Source: CAXMST01 sp963712765
GTDB lineage: Bacteria > Actinomycetota > Thermoleophilia > Solirubrobacterales > 70-9
Assembly: GCA_963712765.1 (NCBI GenBank)
Contig: CAVQIX010000001.1
Location: 1 to 64,000, forward strand
Length of the DNA: 64,000 nt
Direction: 5' to 3'
Position numbers and translations under genes: made by a program. A model generated the notes under the pieces. The model searched no databases and was not told the DNA's origin. It was given only the letters and a program-made list of their open reading frames with translations. Shown here one piece after another: positions 1 to 9,216 of this stretch; position 1 is the stretch's first letter, and the number at the start of each line of letters is the position of its first letter.

Positions 1-2
1 CG

Positions 3-470
3 GGGTCCGCCCCCACCCTACCCACACGTGGCAGCACCACCACCAACAACGGCGCCCCTCCACCCGCCCCAAGGGGCGACCCCGGGGGCAGGACCAACCC
101 ACACGACCACCCCCATTTCAAAACCTTCTGGCAGTCACTCCCCCAGGACCAGCAAAACAGTTCCATATTGCCTTGGCTCAGCCGGGCCAACACCAGCAAC
201 AACAATATCCTAGACACACTCGGGCTCACCCCCGATGACTGCGGCAAGTTCCACATCCGTGGTGCCTGCCAGGGCCGGCTCTGCCACCGCCGCCACAACC
301 CCCGGCCCCTAGACCCCCGCCAAGTCGACGCTGTCATCGCCGTCCTCCACCACGGACGCCAACAGCTCTCCTGGACTACCTCCCCGCACCCTCGACACAG
401 CCCCACCACAAACCAATTTGGGGAGTTTTCGCGGCCGGGTCGACCTCAGCGGGCTGCTGGGGGGCGCTAG
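3..470 (+). other. Open frame with CCCH zinc-finger-like motif at window edge, possibly foreign or chimeric DNA
   Basis: The frame is open from the first bases of the window to a TAG at 468-470 and has no clear start, so any protein begins upstream. It is rich in Pro, Thr, Asn and His. Around 238-292 it encodes C-x8-C-x4-C-x3-H, the spacing of CCCH zinc fingers, followed by a short helical stretch (DPRQVDAVIAVLHHG). Such fingers are common in eukaryotes, including stramenopile genes, and rare in bacteria. The plus strand is strongly C/A-rich, unlike the rest of the window. I cannot tell transfer from a chimeric assembly end. Bases 471-592 hold nothing I recognise. Confidence 0.3.
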
Positions 471-592
471 CCTCCTCGGTGTTCCTTGCCGGTACCGGCC
501 CATCTTGGTTGACCTCACACATCACCGGCCTTGGTCGAAGGGGCGATTCAATCAAGGCCGCGGCCCTGCTCCAGCTCCGCGGCTACGAGAAG

Positions 593-2053
593 CTAGGAGC
601 GGACTGGCGAGTCCTCGGGGGTCCCGGCGCTGAGCCGACCTGAGTCGATCGCCTCCTGAAACGCCGCGTAGTCGGACTCGGTCTGATCGGCGTAGGCCTC
701 GGCGAAGCGAGTCAGGGCCTTGACGAAGCTGTCGCCCTTGCCGAGATAGGCGGCGATCGCCACCTCGTCGCCCGAGCGGGCGTGGGAACGGGCCAGGGTA
801 GAGCCGCAGAGGCCGGCGTACCGGGTCAGCGCCATTCCGTCCATCGCGTCGATGTCCGCCGAGGCCTTCATGTCCTTGAGCTGGCGCCAGTAGAAGTCCC
901 GCTGATCGACCTTGCCGGGCGACCACCCGAGGAAGATGTCGCCGAAGCCCTGCATCAGACGCTGCCCCTCGACCACGCGACGACCGTGGCTGCGGTACCG
1001 GCTGGAGGGCAGCACCGACTCGAGCACCGCGCTGTCGGCCTCCTTGATCTGCAGGAAGAGCGGATCATTCTCGTCGCGCCCGATGAACAGCGCCGCGAAA
1101 CAGCGGGTCCCGACGCTGCCGACGCCGACGACCTTGAGCGCGACGTCGACGAGCTCATAGCCGTCGAGCAGCGTCGTCAGCTCAGGCGAGATCGTCTCGC
1201 GGTACTGCTCGAGGGAGGCCCGCACGGTCTCCTCGACTTCCCGAGGATCGAACTCCTTTGGGATGTCGCGAAGGGGAATTAGCAACGGCGGATCGCTGCG
1301 GATGCGCGGGCGGCCGTCGACCGTCTCGGCGAGCTTCTTGAAGCTACGCAGACTGTTGCGACGGTGCGCCTTCTTGACGCCCTTGTCGAACGCCTTGCGC
1401 TGCTTCTTGCGGGAGATCACGGCGCGGATGTCGCTCGCCGAGATCGACGCGTACCAGACATCGAGGTTGGTCATCGCCGCTGCCTTGTGCATGCCGTCGC
1501 GGTAGCTCTCGACGCCCGCTGCGACCACCTTTCGAGTGTCCTTGCGGCCAAGCCCGAGATGCCGTCCCGCGAGCACCAGGCTGGCGGCGAGGCGCTTGAG
1601 ATCCCACTCCCAGGGTCCCGGAAGGGTCTCGTCGAAGTCGTTTACGTCGAAGATGAGCGTCCGCTCCGGCGAGGCGAACCCTCCGAAGTTGGAAAGGTGC
1701 GCGTCCCCGCACAGCTGCGCGCTGATCCCGCTGTCCGGTGTTCCCGCGAGATCGTTGGCCATGATCGCGGCGCCACCGCGGTAGAAGGCGAACGCCGAGG
1801 CGCTCATGCGCTGGTGGCGGATCGGGACGAGGAACTGCAGCCGGTCGGCATCCTGGCCGCTCAGGATCTCGACCGGGTCGGGGCGATCGGATGCGGGGCT
1901 CCAATCGCCGTGCGAGGACCGCGCCGCCGAACCGCGCGCCGCCCGGCCGCGCTCGTGCCGCTCGGCTACCGAGGGTAGAGAGCGCTTCTTGGTGGTGGGG
2001 ATTGTGCTCGAGGCTGGAGGCATCTGTGCTGGGCGAAGCACAAGCATATGCAC
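593..2053 (-). CDS. DUF2252 family protein
   Basis: The product of 486 residues matches the DUF2252 (COG4320) family, which has a kinase-like fold but no settled function. Conserved blocks visible are GDAHLSNFG (about 116-124) and DVNDFDE (136-142), the expected acidic and His-containing core, plus a C-terminal SHARSGD segment. The length is normal for the family. The ATG at 2053 is the first in frame; the ATG ten codons later (about 2023) is also possible. A truncated copy of the first ~80 residues lies at 32472-32714. The stop lies just inside the compositionally odd left end of the window, but the C terminus looks intact. Confidence 0.85.
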   Translation of the reverse strand: MHMLVLRPAQMPPASSTIPTTKKRSLPSVAERHERGRAARGSAARSSHGDWSPASDRPDPVEILSGQDADRLQFLVPIRHQRMSASAFAFYRGGAAIMANDLAGTPDSGISAQLCGDAHLSNFGGFASPERTLIFDVNDFDETLPGPWEWDLKRLAASLVLAGRHLGLGRKDTRKVVAAGVESYRDGMHKAAAMTNLDVWYASISASDIRAVISRKKQRKAFDKGVKKAHRRNSLRSFKKLAETVDGRPRIRSDPPLLIPLRDIPKEFDPREVEETVRASLEQYRETISPELTTLLDGYELVDVALKVVGVGSVGTRCFAALFIGRDENDPLFLQIKEADSAVLESVLPSSRYRSHGRRVVEGQRLMQGFGDIFLGWSPGKVDQRDFYWRQLKDMKASADIDAMDGMALTRYAGLCGSTLARSHARSGDEVAIAAYLGKGDSFVKALTRFAEAYADQTESDYAAFQEAIDSGRLSAGTPEDSPVRS

Positions 2054-2220
2054 AGTCGTAGGCGAAGGGGATCAATCGCGATCCGGGGCTGATCACGGAG
2101 CGGATGCGCATCCGCGAAACCCCGGTCGGTCCCCAGTGCTGAGCAGAGCCGGCGCCACGACAGTCGAAATCAGTAGAGATCCCCGTGGTTCGCTCGTCGA
2201 TTCAGCCCTAGGTTGGCGAC

Positions 2221-3453
2221 ATGGCCAAAGGAGCGGACAGCTCAGGATGGAGGGTCTACGGCGACCGCGCAGCGACGACCGAGGCCTTCGCGGCGCACGT
2301 CAACCGCGGCAAGGCGAAGGCCCTCGAGGCGATCGGGGTCGACATCGTGATTGGGGAACGGAGCGGTCCCCGGTTCCGGGACGCCTACGACGGCCGCTGG
2401 TACTGGAACTGCCACTGCAACGGCGGCGTCTTCAACCTCGGTCACCGCCATCCACGCGTCGTCAGCGCGCTCCGCGAGGCGCTGGATCACCTCGACGTCG
2501 GCAACCACCACCTGATCAGCGGCCGCCGCGCCCGGCTCGCCGAGCGGCTCGCCGCTTCGACGGGGAACCTGCTCCCCTACGCGGTCTTCACCCCGTCCGG
2601 CAGCGAGGCGATCGACGTGGCGCTGCGACTCGCTCGCGCGGTGCGCGACCGTCCGGGGATCGTCTCGGTGATCGGCGGCTACCACGGCCACGCGGGGCTC
2701 GGCTGGGCGGCCGGCGATCGACGCTGGGTGGAGCCATTTATCTTCGAATCCGACGACGTCGTCCGTGTGCCCTACAACGACATCGCGGCGATGCGCGGCG
2801 CCGTAGGGGCCGAGACGGCGGCAGTGATCCTCGAGGCGATTCCCGCCACGCTCGGCTTCCCGCCGCCGGAGCCGGGCTACATGGCTGCCGTCGCGTCGCT
2901 GGCTCGCGAGCGCGGCGCGCTGCTCGTGGTCGACGAGGTGCAGACGGGACTCGGTCGGACCGGAACCCCGTGGTACTTCCAGCAGGAGGAGATCGAGCCC
3001 GACGTGGTGATCACCGGCAAGGGCCTGGGCGGGGGCCTCTATCCGATCAGCGCCGCGCTGATCAGCTCCGAGCTCGAGCGTTTCTTTGACGAGCATCCGT
3101 TCGCCTACGTCTCGACCTTTGGCGGCGCCGAGATCGGCTGTGTCGCGGCCGAGGCCGTCCTCGACGAGGTCCTCGACCCCGACTTCCTCAGCCGCGTGAT
3201 CGAGTTGGGGCGCCGCTTCGAGGCCGGATTCGCCGGGCTGCCTTTCGAGCTGCGCCGCCGCGGCATGACGATGGGTTTGACGTTCGAGCAGGAGGAGGGC
3301 GGCGTCCTGGCGGCCAAGCGCCTGATCGATGCCGGGGTCTTCGCCGTCTATGCGGAACACGACCATCGGGTCACGCAGTTCAAGCCTCCGCTGAACCTCA
3401 CCGACGGGCAGGCAGACCAGATCATCGACTCGGTTCGCGGGGCTCTCGGATGA
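2221..3453 (+). CDS. Class III PLP-dependent aminotransferase or phospho-lyase
   Basis: The 410-residue protein is a fold-type I PLP enzyme of the class III (omega) aminotransferase family. Visible are the phosphate-binding TPSGSEA (124-130), GGYHGHA (152-158), the cofactor-ring Asp in VVDEVQTG (D238) and the Schiff-base lysine in ITGKGLGGG (K267). Substrate cannot be read from sequence. The stop overlaps the start of the next gene by four bases (ATGA), so the two are translationally coupled. The partner is kinase-like. Class III enzymes paired with such kinases include the phospho-lyases acting on phosphoethanolamine and phosphohydroxylysine, so a lyase role is possible here. Confidence 0.85.
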   Translation: MAKGADSSGWRVYGDRAATTEAFAAHVNRGKAKALEAIGVDIVIGERSGPRFRDAYDGRWYWNCHCNGGVFNLGHRHPRVVSALREALDHLDVGNHHLISGRRARLAERLAASTGNLLPYAVFTPSGSEAIDVALRLARAVRDRPGIVSVIGGYHGHAGLGWAAGDRRWVEPFIFESDDVVRVPYNDIAAMRGAVGAETAAVILEAIPATLGFPPPEPGYMAAVASLARERGALLVVDEVQTGLGRTGTPWYFQQEEIEPDVVITGKGLGGGLYPISAALISSELERFFDEHPFAYVSTFGGAEIGCVAAEAVLDEVLDPDFLSRVIELGRRFEAGFAGLPFELRRRGMTMGLTFEQEEGGVLAAKRLIDAGVFAVYAEHDHRVTQFKPPLNLTDGQADQIIDSVRGALG

Positions 3454-4364
3454 GCGCGGGCGACGCGCCCCTCCCACCCCACCTCCCCGACGATGAGCTG
3501 CAGGAGCTCGACCGCCTGGTCGTCGAGGCACTGCGACGCGGTGACGAGGAGGCGCTGCCGATCCTCGGCTACGGCGAGATCTCGCTGGTGCTGGCCTGGC
3601 CGCCGGATGGAGAGCCGAGCTTCGCCTGCAAGCGCCTGCCGGCCTTCCCGACGCGCGAGCGCTTCGACCGCTATCGGGCGACGATCGAGGACTACGTCGC
3701 CGCCCTCGAGGAGAACGGGGTCAGGGTCGTGCCGACCGAGTTCCGAGCGGTCGAGCTCGGTGGCGGGTCGATCGCCGGATACGTCGTGCAGCCGATCCTC
3801 TCGACCGACCTGCTCGCGCCCGCGGTGCTGGCCAGGGCCTCGGAAGCCGAGGCCGAGCCGCTGATCGCTGCAGTGGTGGAGACCGCCGCCGCCGTGGTCG
3901 GGCCGCGCATCGGGCTCGATGCTCAGCTTGCGAACTGGGTCTGGGATCGAGGCCGACTGACCTACCTCGACGTCTCGACCCCGATGATGTGGACGGCGGA
4001 GGGCCGCTGCCAGCTCGATCTGGCGCTGATCGCACGCCCGTTCCCGCCGCCGCTGCGCTGGCCTCTGCGCCGCTTCCTTGCACCGCGCATCCTCGACGGC
4101 TATCGCGATCTGCGGGGCGTCTACTTCGATCTCTCCGGGAACCTGATCAAGGAGCGGCTGCAGCGCTGGCTGCCGGCGTTCGTCGAGCGGGCGAACGGGC
4201 ACCTAGACGATCCGCTCTCGGTGGCGGACATCGAGCGCTACTACCAATCCGACAGCCGGCTCTGGTCACTGCTGCTCCGGCTCCGCCGGCTCGACCGCGC
4301 CTGGCAACGCCGGGTCCGGCGGCGAACCTATCCCTACCTGCTGCCGCGCGAGACGCAGCGTTGA
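3450..4364 (+). CDS. DUF6206-like protein with kinase/aminoglycoside-phosphotransferase-like core
   Basis: The product has 304 residues. It shows a glycine-containing strand turn GYGEISLV (40-47), a lysine in FACKRLPAF (K61), and LDAQLANW (D157, N162) followed by YLDVSTP (D174). This order resembles the nucleotide loop, ATP lysine, catalytic loop and metal Asp of aminoglycoside-phosphotransferase-type kinases, and the protein resembles those annotated as DUF6206. It starts inside the stop of the aminotransferase gene, implying a shared pathway. I infer a small-molecule kinase, but the catalytic loop lacks the usual HxD, so the activity may differ or be lost. No substrate is evident. Confidence 0.65.
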   Translation: MSAGDAPLPPHLPDDELQELDRLVVEALRRGDEEALPILGYGEISLVLAWPPDGEPSFACKRLPAFPTRERFDRYRATIEDYVAALEENGVRVVPTEFRAVELGGGSIAGYVVQPILSTDLLAPAVLARASEAEAEPLIAAVVETAAAVVGPRIGLDAQLANWVWDRGRLTYLDVSTPMMWTAEGRCQLDLALIARPFPPPLRWPLRRFLAPRILDGYRDLRGVYFDLSGNLIKERLQRWLPAFVERANGHLDDPLSVADIERYYQSDSRLWSLLLRLRRLDRAWQRRVRRRTYPYLLPRETQR

Positions 4365-4564
4365 GGTCTTCAAGCCCGGAGGACGGCGCACCTGGCCCAG
4401 CCGGAGTGCTTCCGCCGCGGACGGCGGCAGCACCCTCGCGTGAGATCGAGCCCGCTGATCAGGCTCTCGCTCGTCGGCGTCGGAGCGACAGCCGCGGCCT
4501 CTGCGCGCGCCGATAGGATCGCTCCAGGTGGGCCGATCTCCGAACACCCAAGGCCGCCTTCGGC

Positions 4565-4969
4565 GTGAGTGATACCGAGCGAAACAAGCGGGCGCTGTGC
4601 TCGATGTTCGACGCGGTGCTGGAGGCGCCGGAGCTCGACGAGGACGCGGTCGCACGACACTTTGCCCCTGCGTACGTCCAGCGCGTCGGCGAGGTGGAGC
4701 TCGACTACCAGGGCTTCATCGACCACATGTGCGCCCAGAAGCGCGCGATCGCAGAAACCACGATCACGATCGAGCACCTGGTCGCCGAGGGCGACGCGGT
4801 CTGCAGCGTCCACCACATCGACGCCCGCAAGCACGACGGCGGCGAGGTCGCCGGGCAGGTGATCGCCTACTGGAGTTTCGACGGGGACGGGCTGATCGCC
4901 GCCTGCAGGGAACTCACTCACATGAGCGCAGGCGACCGCCGGGACCGCGATCTCGGCTCACGTACCTGA
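4565..4969 (+). CDS. SnoaL-like (NTF2 fold) protein
   Basis: The 134-residue protein has the pattern of SnoaL/nuclear-transport-factor-2 proteins: an N-terminal helix, the segment with HFAPAYVQR, a hydrophobic strand with IEHLVAEGD and a final WSFDGDGLI strand. These domains act as cyclases, isomerases or ligand binders, and the sequence does not say which. The GTG start at 4565 is the best in-frame choice. The final residues run close to a boundary repeat that starts about 4971, so the end may have been altered by it. A 200-base gap separates it from the preceding gene. Confidence 0.7.
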   Translation: MSDTERNKRALCSMFDAVLEAPELDEDAVARHFAPAYVQRVGEVELDYQGFIDHMCAQKRAIAETTITIEHLVAEGDAVCSVHHIDARKHDGGEVAGQVIAYWSFDGDGLIAACRELTHMSAGDRRDRDLGSRT

Positions 4970-4970
4970 T

Positions 4971-5018
4971 GGCGGGGGCTCGATTCGTTTCTCGCTGTCA
5001 CCCGCGAATAGTCGAGCG
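4971..5018 (+). repeat. Boundary repeat, copy A (left type)
   Basis: This copy reads GGCGGGGGC followed by a CGATTCGTTTCTCGCTGTCA block and a degenerate tail (CCCGCGAATAGTCGAGCG). The same layout recurs at 10274, 21222, 28485 and 29124. The first ten bases correspond to the acceptor end of tRNA-fMet read on the minus strand. Here the outer TAGCG is changed to TGGCG and the inner CGCTA to CGCTG. To its right lie an AraC-type remnant and, further on, a methyltransferase gene. Confidence 0.6.
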
Positions 5019-5076
5019 CCTCGGCCACGCAGTCTGACCACCACACGCCTGGATCTGTGACCTCCGGCTCCTGGAT

Positions 5077-5476
5077 TCAGGGCGCAGGCTGGCGGTTCCG
5101 GCGATGCAGAGCCCGCTGGGCGCGTCGCCATGCCGCCGGGGTCGAGCCGTATGCGCGGCGGAACTGCCGGATGAAGTGCGTCGTGTCGCTCCAGGCAATG
5201 CTGCTGGATGAACTCGAGCGCGTCGCCGACCGGCCCGCCTCAAGCGGCGTATGGGGGGCGCCGGCTGGGTACGACGGTCACGGTGCCCGGTCCGGCCTCG
5301 ATCGGGCCACGCTGGAGCATCCGGAACGCGCCTGCCACGATGTAGGTGAGCCCATGCTCGGTGTGTGAGACCTCAGGGTGCGGCTGAACATGCGCCAGTT
5401 CCTCGTGCAGCACCGCGACGGAACCCATGGGATCGGCGTGATCGACGGTCGCTGCGGGCTCCGGGGCCATCGCCAC
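5077..5476 (-). pseudogene. Decayed AraC-family regulator with cupin-like N-terminal part
   Basis: On the minus strand, 5476-5240 encodes a cupin-like sensor segment (HTEHGLTYIVAGAFRM, then GPGTVTVVPS) and stops. A second frame at about 5200-5077 encodes the end of an AraC DNA-binding domain (THFIRQFRRAYGSTPAAWRR) with a stop at 5077-5079. An intact AraC protein is near 280-300 residues, whereas only about 130 codons remain here and the middle is missing or out of frame. It lies between boundary repeat A and the methyltransferase at 5567. A loss-of-function remnant is the simplest reading. Confidence 0.65.
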
Positions 5477-5566
5477 CTGATCCTACGCTCCTGCACCAAA
5501 AGATCAGCCGATCATTCCGCATGCCGCGCTCTGGCGAACGGGCTCAGCGGCTCCTATCCTGACCCC

Positions 5567-6199
5567 ATGAGCGATTCAGAGAAAGGCACGCACCCGTCAG
5601 TCCCGCCGCTGAACTGGAACGAGATCTACAGCGGCCGATCCAGCGACTACGAGGCCCCCGACGCCGACCTGCTCGCGATCGCTGAGGAACTGCAGCCGGG
5701 CCGGGCGCTCGACCTTGGCTGCGGGGCGGGCGGGTTGGTTCTCGCGCTCGCCGAACGCGGTTGGCAGGTGACCGGCGTCGACATCGCCGAGCGGGCGATC
5801 GCGGCCGCGCGGCAGGTGCTCAGGGACCACGGCGGCGAGGCAGAACTGGTCGTCGCGGATGCGGCCCATTGGCAACCGCCAGGATGCTACGACCTGATCA
5901 CCAGCAGCTTCGCGATGCCAGAGGGCGCTGAGCGCGCGGCGACACTGCGGATGATCCGCGATGCGCTGGCGCCGGGCGGGGTGGTCGCGATCAAGGAGTT
6001 CGACGCGACGATGACTCGCCATGGGCACTTCGCCGGCTTCGACCTGGTTACCGTCGAGGAGTTGCTGGACGCCTTCGCCGGGCTGGAGATCGAGCGGGCC
6101 GAGATCGTCCCCACCCCCGTACACGAGCACGCAGGGGACGGATTCGCCGATGACTGGACCGCAGCACTGTTTCGCGCGCGGCTTCCGACGGCCCGCTGA
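5567..6199 (+). CDS. Class I SAM-dependent methyltransferase
   Basis: The 210-residue protein has the SAM-binding motif I ALDLGCGAGG, the acidic motif II in VTGVDIAERAI and a later GGVVAIKEF strand, typical of small-molecule methyltransferases. The ATG at 5567 (MSDSEKG) is preferred; an in-frame ORF extends 63 codons upstream but reads through the AraC remnant and lacks family similarity. The acceptor substrate is unknown. A related enzyme with the same motif spacing (GWQVTGVDI) lies at 21381 between two boundary elements. This one also follows a boundary repeat at 4971, but at a distance of 0.55 kb. Confidence 0.8.
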   Translation: MSDSEKGTHPSVPPLNWNEIYSGRSSDYEAPDADLLAIAEELQPGRALDLGCGAGGLVLALAERGWQVTGVDIAERAIAAARQVLRDHGGEAELVVADAAHWQPPGCYDLITSSFAMPEGAERAATLRMIRDALAPGGVVAIKEFDATMTRHGHFAGFDLVTVEELLDAFAGLEIERAEIVPTPVHEHAGDGFADDWTAALFRARLPTAR

Positions 6200-6392
6200 C
6201 CGCCGCAAGCGCGAGCGCGGTCGACCAGCCCTTCAGCACCCGGCCGACGGTCCGTTGGGTGCGCGGGTGGGCCGAGACCACGGTGGTTGGGCGCCGAGGG
6301 GTGGGTAGCGCGTCAGGCAGCCCCCGACCCGCGTCGTCCTTGCCACCCGCGCCGGCCGGATCGATCGCGCTCTGCGATCCTCGAGACCGTCA

Positions 6393-6857
6393 ATGGATTC
6401 AGCAGAGCGGCGATTCCCCGAGATTGAGGCGCGCGGCCTCGACGGTCGCACCTACAGCCTCCCCGAGGAGCTGAGGGGAGAGCAGAATGTCCTATTGGTT
6501 GCCTTTCATCGCTCCCAACAGCGGGTGATCGACGTCTGGCTGCCGCCGCTACTCGAACTGGAGAACCGCCTACCGGGGGTGCGCGTCTACGAGCTGCCGA
6601 CGATCTCGCGGTCGTGGTCGGCCATGCGGTGGTTCATCGACGGCGGCATGAGGGGCGGCATCCCCGACCCGGCCGCGCGAGCAAGAACACTGACCGCGTA
6701 CACGGACGTGGGCCACGTGGTCAGCGCGCTAGGACTGCCCGGCACGGACAAGATCGCCGTCGTGGTAGTGGACCGCCACGGGCGGATCGGATGGCAAGGC
6801 GGCGGCGATTTCGACGACGACCAGCTTGCCCAGGTTGCGGCCACACTGGAGGCTTGA
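6393..6857 (+). CDS. Thioredoxin-fold protein without CxxC
   Basis: The protein of 154 residues has a redoxin-like layout: FPEIEARGLDGRTYSLPEEL, then a strand VLLVAFHRSQQRVIDVW where a redox CxxC would lie, and a late strand KIAVVVVDRHGRIGW followed by a helix. It contains no cysteine at the expected site, so a classical thioredoxin reaction is unlikely. The layout is reminiscent of the ATP10/TlpA-like group, but I cannot assign it firmly. It stands alone on the plus strand; the neighbouring flavin reductase is convergent. The preceding 190 bases hold no gene I support. Confidence 0.6.
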   Translation: MDSAERRFPEIEARGLDGRTYSLPEELRGEQNVLLVAFHRSQQRVIDVWLPPLLELENRLPGVRVYELPTISRSWSAMRWFIDGGMRGGIPDPAARARTLTAYTDVGHVVSALGLPGTDKIAVVVVDRHGRIGWQGGGDFDDDQLAQVAATLEA

Positions 6858-6933
6858 CCTCGGCTCGAAGACGGCGCCGTGCCCCGATCAGGCGAAGCGG
6901 CCCAGCGCCAGTTGCCGGGATCCTGTGCGGCGT

Positions 6934-7557
6934 TCAGGCGGCCGTGAGCCGCTGGCACTCGCGGCTGTAGGCGGCGGATTCGGGCTCAGGCGGAGGTCGG
7001 CCGTCGGCCAACTCGACCAGGGATCCGAGCAGGTCCATCAGAGCCCGCTCGGTCTCCTCGTGCTCGAGCGCCCCCGAGCCGTTGAACTTCTCGTGCACGG
7101 CGGACACCGGCAGCTCCTCGTCGAGAACCTCGGCCCCGATCGCGTTCAGCACCTTCCGGACGTCTGCCTGCGCTCGGACCGCGCCGAAGCGTCCGGGACT
7201 GGCGCCGAGGACCGCTACGGGCTTGCCCGCCAGGACGCTCTCACCGCTTGGCCTGGAGGCCCAATCGAGCGCGTTCTTGAGCACGCCCGGCATCGCGCTG
7301 TTGTACTCGGGCGTTGCGATCAACAGCGCGTCCGCGGCGTCGATCCGGCGTCTCAGCGCCTTCACGCTCGCCGGCGTCCGCTCCCCTTCGAGCTCCTGGC
7401 TGAAGTGCGGCAGCTCGCCGAGGCCGTCGAGCAGGTGATCGACCAAGACGACCTCGGGCGGAGCGAGCTCCCTGACCCGATGAAGAAGCCCGGCGTTGAA
7501 GGAATCCCCACGCAGGCTGCCGGGGATTGCGAGGACCGTGAGTTGATCAGCGGACAC
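6934..7557 (-). CDS. NADPH-dependent FMN reductase family protein
   Basis: The 207-residue protein is a flavodoxin-fold reductase of the ChrR/azoreductase type. It shows the FMN phosphate loop GSLRGDSFN near the N terminus and the family motif PEYNSAMPGVLKNALDW around residues 90-106, followed by KPVAVLGASPG. Members reduce quinones, chromate or azo dyes with NAD(P)H and FMN in the cytoplasm; the natural substrate is not evident. It starts with ATG 69 bases upstream of the stop of the next minus-strand gene and seems monocistronic. The length is typical. Confidence 0.85.
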   Translation of the reverse strand: MSADQLTVLAIPGSLRGDSFNAGLLHRVRELAPPEVVLVDHLLDGLGELPHFSQELEGERTPASVKALRRRIDAADALLIATPEYNSAMPGVLKNALDWASRPSGESVLAGKPVAVLGASPGRFGAVRAQADVRKVLNAIGAEVLDEELPVSAVHEKFNGSGALEHEETERALMDLLGSLVELADGRPPPEPESAAYSRECQRLTAA

Positions 7558-7626
7558 CTCGCGAGCCTAACAGCGCCCTGCCGGCAACTCGTCGATCGGC
7601 TCCGAGCCGATCACGGAGGCGTGCGC

Positions 7627-9216
7627 TCAGCAGGTCGCCTTACCGCCGGGCCCGGTGAAGGAGTCGCTGAAGGCGCCGTCCAGATAGACGTCTACCCGCA
7701 GCTCGACCGGCGTGCAGGCACGGTCGATTGGAACCCCGCCGACGTCCTCGCCGCTGCCACCGGCGGTGCGGAACAGCGCAAGCTCCCGCGGCTGCACCCA
7801 GCCGCGATCGGGTGCGGGTCGCTCGAAGCCGATCAGCGTGAGCGCCGTGCCGGGTGGGAGGTCGTCCCATTGGGCGCGGAGGCGGATGCGCCCATCCCGG
7901 TAGCGGAGGCCGTCGATCTCGACCGAGCCGCGACCCGGGACCTCGCGCGAGACCTCGTCTCGATCGAGGCTGAAGGCGGTCTCGAGGGCGATGATGCGCT
8001 CCTCGGTCCGGCTCACGAGCTCGGCTCGCTCGGGCGTACTGTGGACGACCTGCTCGAGGTAGGTCAGATACTCGGCCACGAGGTCGCGGGTGCGCTCCGA
8101 CGGCTCGCTTCCCGTGAGCAGCTCGAGGCCGCCCAAGAGGGAGTCGATCGCGGCCTCCTCCTCGCCGAGGCCGATCTCGGCAGCGCTCTTGACGAGGCGC
8201 AGGTCGGGCAACTGGCCATTGATCGCGATCGCCTCGGTCGCGGTTCGGACCGACCGCTCGTACTCGCCGGCGTACAGGCCGGTGATCGCCGCGAACGTGA
8301 GCGCGAGCAGGTCGCGGTCCCCGCTCAGCTCGAAGCCTCGGCGCGCGTCGTCGAGCGCATCTTCGAGGGTTGCGGCATCCCCGGTGAACGCACCGGTCTC
8401 CTGCAGGTCGGGGTTCTCCGCGAGCACGCGCGCGACCGCGCGACGCGAGTAGGGGGCGGCGTAGTCGTCGTCGATTTCGATCGCATCGCTGAGGAGCCTG
8501 ACAGCGCGGTCCTGGCCGCCCTGCTCGGAGGCGACCGTCCCGCGAGCGGTCGCTGCGATCGCCTCGTCGGGCGTCTCGGGTATGTCGAGTAGGCCGATGT
8601 AGACGGTCACGCCGATGGTCACGAGCGCGACCACCACCCCGAGCACATAGAACACCAGGCGCCGTCTGCCCGCGAGGGCAAGCGAGAAGCCGACGAGGAA
8701 CAACGCGACGGCGAGAACCGCGATCGCCGTCGTGTACTGCGTGCTGCGATCGTTCCAGGTAACCCTCGTCTCAGCGAGGGCTGCTTGGCGGAGGGCGAGC
8801 CTCTGGCTGTCGAACGAGAGCTCGCGCAGCGCCTCGCGGGTGCGGGCGCCGGGCAGATCGCTGCCCTCCGGAATGATGTCCCGGAGCTCATCGAACGTCA
8901 GCGGCTCGGCGGCGACGCCCGCCTGGCCGGCCACGAAAGCCTGCTCACGGAGCAGGGCGGCCGACTCGGCGTCGATGTCCTCCTCGAGCAGTAACGCCGC
9001 ATCCTCGATCACGCCGGCTCTCAGGGCGCCCACCGCGGTCCGGGTGGTCTCCCGGGCCGTGTTCGACTCATTCGTGCTCGCATCGGTCTGAAGGATCCCG
9101 ATCCCGGCACCGACGACCGCGATCGCGGCGAGAGAGACCGCAATCCAGATCTTGCCCGACCCCTCCTCGCGCGACTCGTCCGCTGCCGGGCCGGCCGTGT
9201 CGTTGGTCTCGCTCAT
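7627..9216 (-). CDS. Membrane protein with TPR-like region and conserved C-terminal domain
   Basis: The product has 529 residues. A membrane segment lies near residues 24-42, an extracytoplasmic stretch follows, then two membrane helices at about 163-183 and 190-210. Next comes a helical region with TPR-like repeats (AIEIDDDYAAPYSRRAVARV, ATEAIAINGQLPDLRLVKS) and finally a beta-rich domain ending in CTPVELRVDVYLDG. No known family is certain. Its start overlaps the stop of the next upstream gene by four bases (ATGA), so the pair is an operon. The last ~60 codons are duplicated as a fragment at about 12318-12494. Confidence 0.7.
   Translation of the reverse strand: MSETNDTAGPAADESREEGSGKIWIAVSLAAIAVVGAGIGILQTDASTNESNTARETTRTAVGALRAGVIEDAALLLEEDIDAESAALLREQAFVAGQAGVAAEPLTFDELRDIIPEGSDLPGARTREALRELSFDSQRLALRQAALAETRVTWNDRSTQYTTAIAVLAVALFLVGFSLALAGRRRLVFYVLGVVVALVTIGVTVYIGLLDIPETPDEAIAATARGTVASEQGGQDRAVRLLSDAIEIDDDYAAPYSRRAVARVLAENPDLQETGAFTGDAATLEDALDDARRGFELSGDRDLLALTFAAITGLYAGEYERSVRTATEAIAINGQLPDLRLVKSAAEIGLGEEEAAIDSLLGGLELLTGSEPSERTRDLVAEYLTYLEQVVHSTPERAELVSRTEERIIALETAFSLDRDEVSREVPGRGSVEIDGLRYRDGRIRLRAQWDDLPPGTALTLIGFERPAPDRGWVQPRELALFRTAGGSGEDVGGVPIDRACTPVELRVDVYLDGAFSDSFTGPGGKATC

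Noticed and set aside
429..643. A plus-strand frame reading GRRGDSIKAAALLQLRGYEKLG
   Set aside because: It looked protein-like but has no start codon, overlaps the end of the DUF2252 gene antisense and could not be tied to a family.
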